Origin: JAWLFI01 sp041685645
GTDB taxonomy: Bacteria > Bacteroidota > Bacteroidia > Chitinophagales > Saprospiraceae
Direction of reading: 5' to 3'
Assembly: GCA_041685645.1 (NCBI GenBank)
Contig: JAWLFI010000034.1
Location: 1 to 17,458, forward strand
Length of the DNA: 17,458 bases
Every line of letters begins with the position of its first letter. Position 1 is the stretch's first letter. Shown piece by piece: positions 14,209 through 17,458 of the stretch. The notes beneath the pieces are model-generated. The model ran no database searches and was not told where the DNA came from. It was given only the letters and a program-made list of their open reading frames with translations. A program made the translations under genes and the position numbers.

Positions 14209-15116
14209 TTTGGTGTTATTTGTATAAAAAAATCGCCTTTTTCCTCGGCCTGACCGGGTATTTTCCACGCGCCATTGTAAGACATTTGGCCCGGGACTTT
14301 TTCACCATTGGCCAAAGATTGTAAGTGAATATCTAATGTGACCCGGGCATTGAGAAGCCAATTCTTTTCTAGGATGAAGAATTTTCGGCGTTGAATGCTG
14401 AGGTCGGCGGGAGCAAACCAGGTTTCAAGAGACTGAATGGGGAGGTCTTTCCGATATGCCGGTCGAAGTGTCGCTGTAAATTTGTGATTTTTGTCTTTTT
14501 GCTCACTCCATTGGAGATGATATTCGTATTTTTCATAATGGCGAGCTGAAAATATGGCTGTTTTGTGTCCGATAAGGGGAAAGTCTATGGCTTGCCCGGG
14601 TTGAAAAATGATTTGCTTCATGTATTCTATGGGACTGGAAGACTCTTTGCTTTCCCTTACCCCCAATTTTTTACAATAGGTCGTTTCTCGAAGAAATAGC
14701 TGGTGTAAAAGCTGCATCGTTAGGTATTCAAAATTGCCATTTTTATCCTTGATGGGGCCAAAGTTCCAGTCCTTAATTATTTTGTGAGTGCAGCAGTTAT
14801 TCCTGCAATTTTGTTCAGAGAGAATAATGGCAGAAGCTTCCGCCCATCCGGTTTTGTTATAGAATTTGGCTTCGTAATTTCCCTGATAATTTATCCTACG
14901 CAGTTGAGTAAAAGCTTCGTATAGGCTCGTATCCTTCTTCATGATGTCAATAAAGTCGAGTGCAGTCCATTTTGCGTCTCCGGGAGTCACTACGACTTCA
15001 TCCATGAGTACTGTGGCTGCAATGCTTGAATCAGAAACAGTTTTCTTTTGCGCATTGGTAGAATGCGCAAAAGTCCATATAAAAGCCAGGATCAAATAAA
15101 GACGTAGAAATGGCAT
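14205..15116 (-). CDS. Secreted protein of unknown function with a Cys cluster
   Basis: 303 aa. An N-terminal signal peptide (MPFLRLYLILAFIWTFAHS..., cut near residue 22 after NAQ) marks export. The mature protein begins with a variable Ser/Thr stretch and a short hydrophobic strand (VLMDEVVVTP), then a helical segment (DTSLYEAFTQLRRINYQG) and a largely beta-rich body with alternating aromatic residues. A Cys cluster CRNNCC lies at about residues 104-109, with a further Cys near 148. I do not recognise a catalytic motif, and there is no lipobox or C-terminal sorting signal. The DTSLYEAFTQLRR pattern recalls uncharacterised Bacteroidota exported proteins, from memory and unverified. It overlaps cutA by ATGA, so the two are probably co-translated. 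Diverges from the hydroxyacyl-CoA dehydrogenase gene across 69 bp. Confidence 0.75.
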   Translation of the reverse strand: MPFLRLYLILAFIWTFAHSTNAQKKTVSDSSIAATVLMDEVVVTPGDAKWTALDFIDIMKKDTSLYEAFTQLRRINYQGNYEAKFYNKTGWAEASAIILSEQNCRNNCCTHKIIKDWNFGPIKDKNGNFEYLTMQLLHQLFLRETTYCKKLGVRESKESSSPIEYMKQIIFQPGQAIDFPLIGHKTAIFSARHYEKYEYHLQWSEQKDKNHKFTATLRPAYRKDLPIQSLETWFAPADLSIQRRKFFILEKNWLLNARVTLDIHLQSLANGEKVPGQMSYNGAWKIPGQAEEKGDFFIQITPK

Positions 15117-15132
15117 GGTATAAGTCTTTGAG

Positions 15133-15164
15133 TTGTAACTCTGTGAATGAAATTGTTATTTTAG
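15133..15164 (+). promoter_or_regulatory. Candidate promoter of the 3-hydroxyacyl-CoA dehydrogenase gene
   Basis: TTG at 15133-15135, a 21-bp spacer, and TATTTTAG at 15157-15164 (7 of 8 to TAnnTTTG), 21 bp before the ATG. The pair fits the Bacteroidota -33/-7 layout. On the opposite strand TATTTTCG (15165-15172) is an equally imperfect box for the secreted-protein gene. Confidence 0.45.
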
Positions 15165-15185
15165 CGAAAATATAAAAAAACAGCT

Positions 15186-16073
15186 ATGAAAAATATCTCA
15201 GTAATTGGGGCGGGTACAATGGGAAATGGAATAGCCCATGTATTTGCTATGAATGGATACGATGTAAATGTAATAGATGTGAGTGCGTCTGCCTTAGAAA
15301 AAGCCGAAAAGACCATTGAGAAGAACTTGAGCCGGATGGTGGAGAAGGAAAAAATAACTGAGGATTTAAAGGAATCCACGATGCAGCGATTATCCTGGCA
15401 CACGAAAATGGAAGGTGCCGTGAAATCTTCGGCACTCATCGTTGAGGCAGCTACAGAAAATGTGGATTTGAAGTTGAAGATTTTTAGGGAGTTGGATCAG
15501 TTTGCTTCTGATGATGCAATTTTAGCAACAAATACGTCTTCGATTTCCATTACAAAAATTGCGTCGGTAACGGAACGGCCAGATCAAGTTATTGGTATGC
15601 ATTTCATGAATCCCGTTCCCGTAATGAAATTAGTGGAAGTGATACGGGCATATAGTACGCGCGAGGATGTTGTATCATCTATTGTTGAGTTAAGTAAAGA
15701 TATTGGAAAAATTCCCGTGCTGGCTAATGATTATCCAGGTTTTGTAGCGAATCGAATTTTGATGCCCATGATTAATGAAGCTATTTATGCATTGCACGAA
15801 GGCGTGGCCGGGGTCGAGGAAATTGATACCATTATGAAATTGGGTATGGCTCATCCCATGGGTCCTTTACAACTTGCAGATTTCATTGGTTTGGATGTGT
15901 GTCTATCCATTTTAAATGTATTATACGATGGCTTTAAACTGGATAAGTATGCTCCCTGTCCATTACTAGTGAATATGGTAGAAGCTAATAAATTGGGGCG
16001 AAAATCTCAGGAAGGTTTTTACAGCTACTACCACAGCACTAAGGAGTTGAAAGTTTCAGATAGCTTCAACTAA
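15186..16073 (+). CDS. 3-hydroxybutyryl-CoA (3-hydroxyacyl-CoA) dehydrogenase
   Basis: 295-aa stand-alone NAD-dependent enzyme that interconverts 3-hydroxyacyl-CoA and 3-oxoacyl-CoA. The N-terminal Rossmann domain opens with ISVIGAGTMGNGIAHVF (GxGxxG, residues 8-13) and Asp31 ends the second strand, favouring NAD over NADP. Active-site residues are Ser119 (TNTSSI), His139 and Asn142 (GMHFMNPVP), Glu151 (KLVEVI) and Asn189 (PGFVANRI); the C-terminal helical dimerisation domain ends with GRKSQEGFYSY. All catalytic residues are present. Length and lack of a fused hydratase fit the Hbd/PaaH/MmgB group; I cannot tell butyrate-type metabolism from fatty-acid or phenylacetate breakdown because no partner enzymes are nearby. 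Confidence 0.93.
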   Translation: MKNISVIGAGTMGNGIAHVFAMNGYDVNVIDVSASALEKAEKTIEKNLSRMVEKEKITEDLKESTMQRLSWHTKMEGAVKSSALIVEAATENVDLKLKIFRELDQFASDDAILATNTSSISITKIASVTERPDQVIGMHFMNPVPVMKLVEVIRAYSTREDVVSSIVELSKDIGKIPVLANDYPGFVANRILMPMINEAIYALHEGVAGVEEIDTIMKLGMAHPMGPLQLADFIGLDVCLSILNVLYDGFKLDKYAPCPLLVNMVEANKLGRKSQEGFYSYYHSTKELKVSDSFN

Positions 16074-16081
16074 GATGAGAG

Positions 16082-16130
16082 AGAAAATGGAAGAGACTCT
16101 ACTGAAATTCATCTCTTCCATTTTCTTTTA
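16082..16130 (+). terminator. Terminator hairpin overlapping the end of the convergent S4 gene
   Basis: A perfect 15-bp inverted repeat (AGAAAATGGAAGAGA at 16082-16096, TCTCTTCCATTTTCT at 16112-16126) with a 15-nt loop, followed by TTTT on the plus strand. It starts 9 bp after the dehydrogenase stop. The 3' arm also encodes the last five residues of the S4 protein on the other strand. Confidence 0.65.
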
Positions 16131-16501
16131 AACTCCTCTAATTCCCTTCGTTCTTTTTTGGTTGGGCGCCCCGCTCCCTTAGACCTCCTTTCTGCTGACC
16201 CTTTTCCAATATACCATTCTTTGTATTTATTGAGCTCTGATTCGGGCGTGTGGTTGATATAGCATTCTCTGGCAATAGGAGCCCCCACTCGTTTACTTAA
16301 GATTTTAACAACTTCAAAAGTATAGTGGAAACCATTTTTTTTCACCTGAAGCTTTTGCCCTGCTGTGATGGATTGTGAAGGTTTTACTTTCTCATCCTCC
16401 ACGAAGACTTTACCTGATTTGCAAGCTGTGGTAGCCTGCGTGCGGGATTTGAATATTCTTACTGCCCATAACCATTTGTCTATTCTCTCTTTCTTAGACA
16501 T
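16109..16501 (-). CDS. hslR: S4-domain RNA-binding protein, Hsp15-like
   Basis: 130 aa. The S4 RNA-binding domain covers about residues 5-65 (RIDKWLWAVRIFKSRTQATT, then the SGKVFVEDEKVKPSQSI hairpin), followed by a KKNGFHYTFEVVKILSKRVG strand region and a strongly basic, Arg/Lys-rich C-terminal tail with helical character. This matches Hsp15, which binds stalled 50S subunits carrying peptidyl-tRNA and helps recycle them after heat shock. The Gly/Lys/Glu tail (AGRPTKKERREL) is typical. Start is ATG 16499-16501. It lies 18 bp after the DUF58 gene on the same strand, so may share its transcript. A generic S4 protein of the RluA/YaaA kind is less likely. Confidence 0.88.
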   Translation of the reverse strand: MSKKERIDKWLWAVRIFKSRTQATTACKSGKVFVEDEKVKPSQSITAGQKLQVKKNGFHYTFEVVKILSKRVGAPIARECYINHTPESELNKYKEWYIGKGSAERRSKGAGRPTKKERRELEEFKRKWKR

Positions 16502-16519
16502 AAATCTCAGTTGCCTTAT

Positions 16520-17452
16520 TTAGGTGACTTTCATTTTCTTTCGTTGAATGAGAACAGATTGAAGAACTTTGTGAAAGCCATCATTGATGTCAGTCTCGAT
16601 AAATTGTATTTTGTATTGCAAGCATTTGAGTTTTAGCTCATTTCTAAACTGTTGGGCTTGCCGGACATATCTTTCTTTCACTTCTTTAGGCCGGAGTTTT
16701 ACCTGTTCACCCGTTTCTACATCCTCAAAAATATAAGGTCTGTTGGAGTAATTGAAGTCTAGTTCCTTTTCTTTATCAACGGTATGAAATAAGATCACCT
16801 CGTGTTTATTGTGTTTTAAATGCTGCAGACCGGCAAAGAGTTCATCGGCAGAATCCTGGCTATCCAACATGTCACTGAAAACTATGATCAGAGATCTTTT
16901 GTGCACCCGGTCTGCGACATGGTGGAGAGCTTTAGCCGCCGATGTCGTCTTCCCTGTTTGTGTTTCGTCAATGGCTTGTTGTAAATAGGTCATGAGTAAT
17001 CGATAGTGAGAAGTACTCGATTTTGTAGGTGTATGTACTCTAATGTCCTGATCAAATAAACTAAGTCCAAAAGCATCTCGTTGCTTTTTGAGTAGATTCA
17101 TAAGTGAGGCAGCAGCCAGGCAGGAAAAGCGAAATTTGTTTATTCCTTTAGAGTCGGGATCAGAGATGTCCGGGAAATGCATAGAAGAGGATTGATCAAT
17201 AATGATCTGACATCTAAGATTTGTTTCTTCTTCGTACTTTTTAGTGTACAGGCGGTCAGTTCGGGCAAACACCTTCCAGTCAATATTTTTTGTAGGTTCT
17301 CCTTGATTGTAAAGGCGGTGTTCAGCGAACTCTACTGAAAAACCGTGAAAGGGACTCTTGTGCAAGCCGATAATAAACCCTTCTACAACCTGCTGGGCTA
17401 GTAGTTCCAGATTGTTAACAGATCGAAGGTTGTGCTTTTCGAAAAAATCCAT
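16520..17452 (-). CDS. DUF58 domain protein with von Willebrand A-like fold
   Basis: 310-aa cytosolic protein. The DUF58 core is clear: FHGFSVEFAEHRLYNQGEP, then TKNIDWKVFARTDRLYTKKY, then a vWA-like domain with MIDAS motif DQSSSM (Asp86, Ser88, Ser90), a second-position segment around TGKTTSAAKAL (about residues 166-176) and IIVFSDMLDS (about 190-200). In the family, DUF58 proteins are encoded next to MoxR AAA+ ATPases and other vWA genes and work with them in assembly or activation of protein complexes; such partners would lie beyond the window's right edge, so this is expectation, not observation. ATG at 17450-17452 is 6 bp from the window end, so any promoter or upstream overlap is not visible. 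Confidence 0.9.
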   Translation of the reverse strand: MDFFEKHNLRSVNNLELLAQQVVEGFIIGLHKSPFHGFSVEFAEHRLYNQGEPTKNIDWKVFARTDRLYTKKYEEETNLRCQIIIDQSSSMHFPDISDPDSKGINKFRFSCLAAASLMNLLKKQRDAFGLSLFDQDIRVHTPTKSSTSHYRLLMTYLQQAIDETQTGKTTSAAKALHHVADRVHKRSLIIVFSDMLDSQDSADELFAGLQHLKHNKHEVILFHTVDKEKELDFNYSNRPYIFEDVETGEQVKLRPKEVKERYVRQAQQFRNELKLKCLQYKIQFIETDINDGFHKVLQSVLIQRKKMKVT

Positions 17453-17458
17453 AGGAAG

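Noticed and set aside
13888..14268. cutA starting 20 codons further upstream
   Set aside because: The added residues come from the antisense of nothing conserved and lie within the upstream gene. ATG 14208 gives the ATGA overlap and the standard length.
1..17458. A defence system, prophage, integrated element or CRISPR array
   Set aside because: No direct-repeat arrays, integrase, transposase, toxin-antitoxin or restriction genes are visible. Gene content is housekeeping throughout.

Overview
This window is a stretch of ordinary chromosome from a member of the Bacteroidota. The evidence is the gene content (a Gln-for-His dihydroorotase, a membrane-anchored TPR protein beside ribH, recF followed by a DUF721 gene, a stand-alone pdhA, secreted proteins without SD-led starts) and several good matches to the Bacteroidota promoter -7 element TAnnTTTG placed just upstream of start codons. 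Shine-Dalgarno-like sequences are largely absent before genes, and the one clear example lies inside prfB where it drives frameshifting. I cannot place the organism below phylum with confidence. No phage, transposase, CRISPR, tRNA or rRNA gene was seen.

Layout. 1-1976 (minus): purK, purE and the start of a short-chain dehydrogenase, all overlapping. 2021-3370 (plus): dihydroorotase, divergent from purK across a 44-bp shared promoter region. 3339-5253 (minus): ribH, a metallo-beta-lactamase-fold hydrolase and a SpoU-type RNA methyltransferase, joined by two ATGA overlaps. 5354-6028 (minus): membrane-anchored TPR protein with its own terminator. 6121-7146 (minus): pyruvate dehydrogenase E1 alpha, again with its own terminator. 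7279-8707 (plus): recF and a DUF721/DciA-like gene, ending at a strong bidirectional terminator shared with the convergent 8790-10442 (minus) secreted subtilase. 10508-10850 is a non-coding gap that holds a GC-rich element with two perfect long hairpins. 10860-12743 (plus): NrnA-like DHH phosphoesterase and an FKBP-type lipoprotein isomerase. 12792-13878 (plus): prfB with an intact programmed +1 frameshift. 13888-15116 (minus): a secreted protein of unknown function, then cutA. 15186-16073 (plus): 3-hydroxyacyl-CoA dehydrogenase. 16109-17452 (minus): a DUF58 protein, then an Hsp15-like S4 protein.

How the genes fit together. Most are housekeeping: nucleotide synthesis (purE, purK, pyrC), riboflavin (ribH), central carbon (pdhA, hydroxyacyl-CoA dehydrogenase), replication and repair (recF, DUF721), translation (prfB, SpoU methyltransferase, Hsp15-like) and RNA turnover (nrnA-like). 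I did not find a convincing undescribed multi-gene system. The items most worth a second look are the hairpin element at 10621-10772, the palindrome behind the subtilase promoter, the prfB recoding site in a lineage that rarely uses SD pairing, the face-to-face promoters of purine and pyrimidine genes, and the uncharacterised Cys-cluster secreted protein translationally coupled to cutA.
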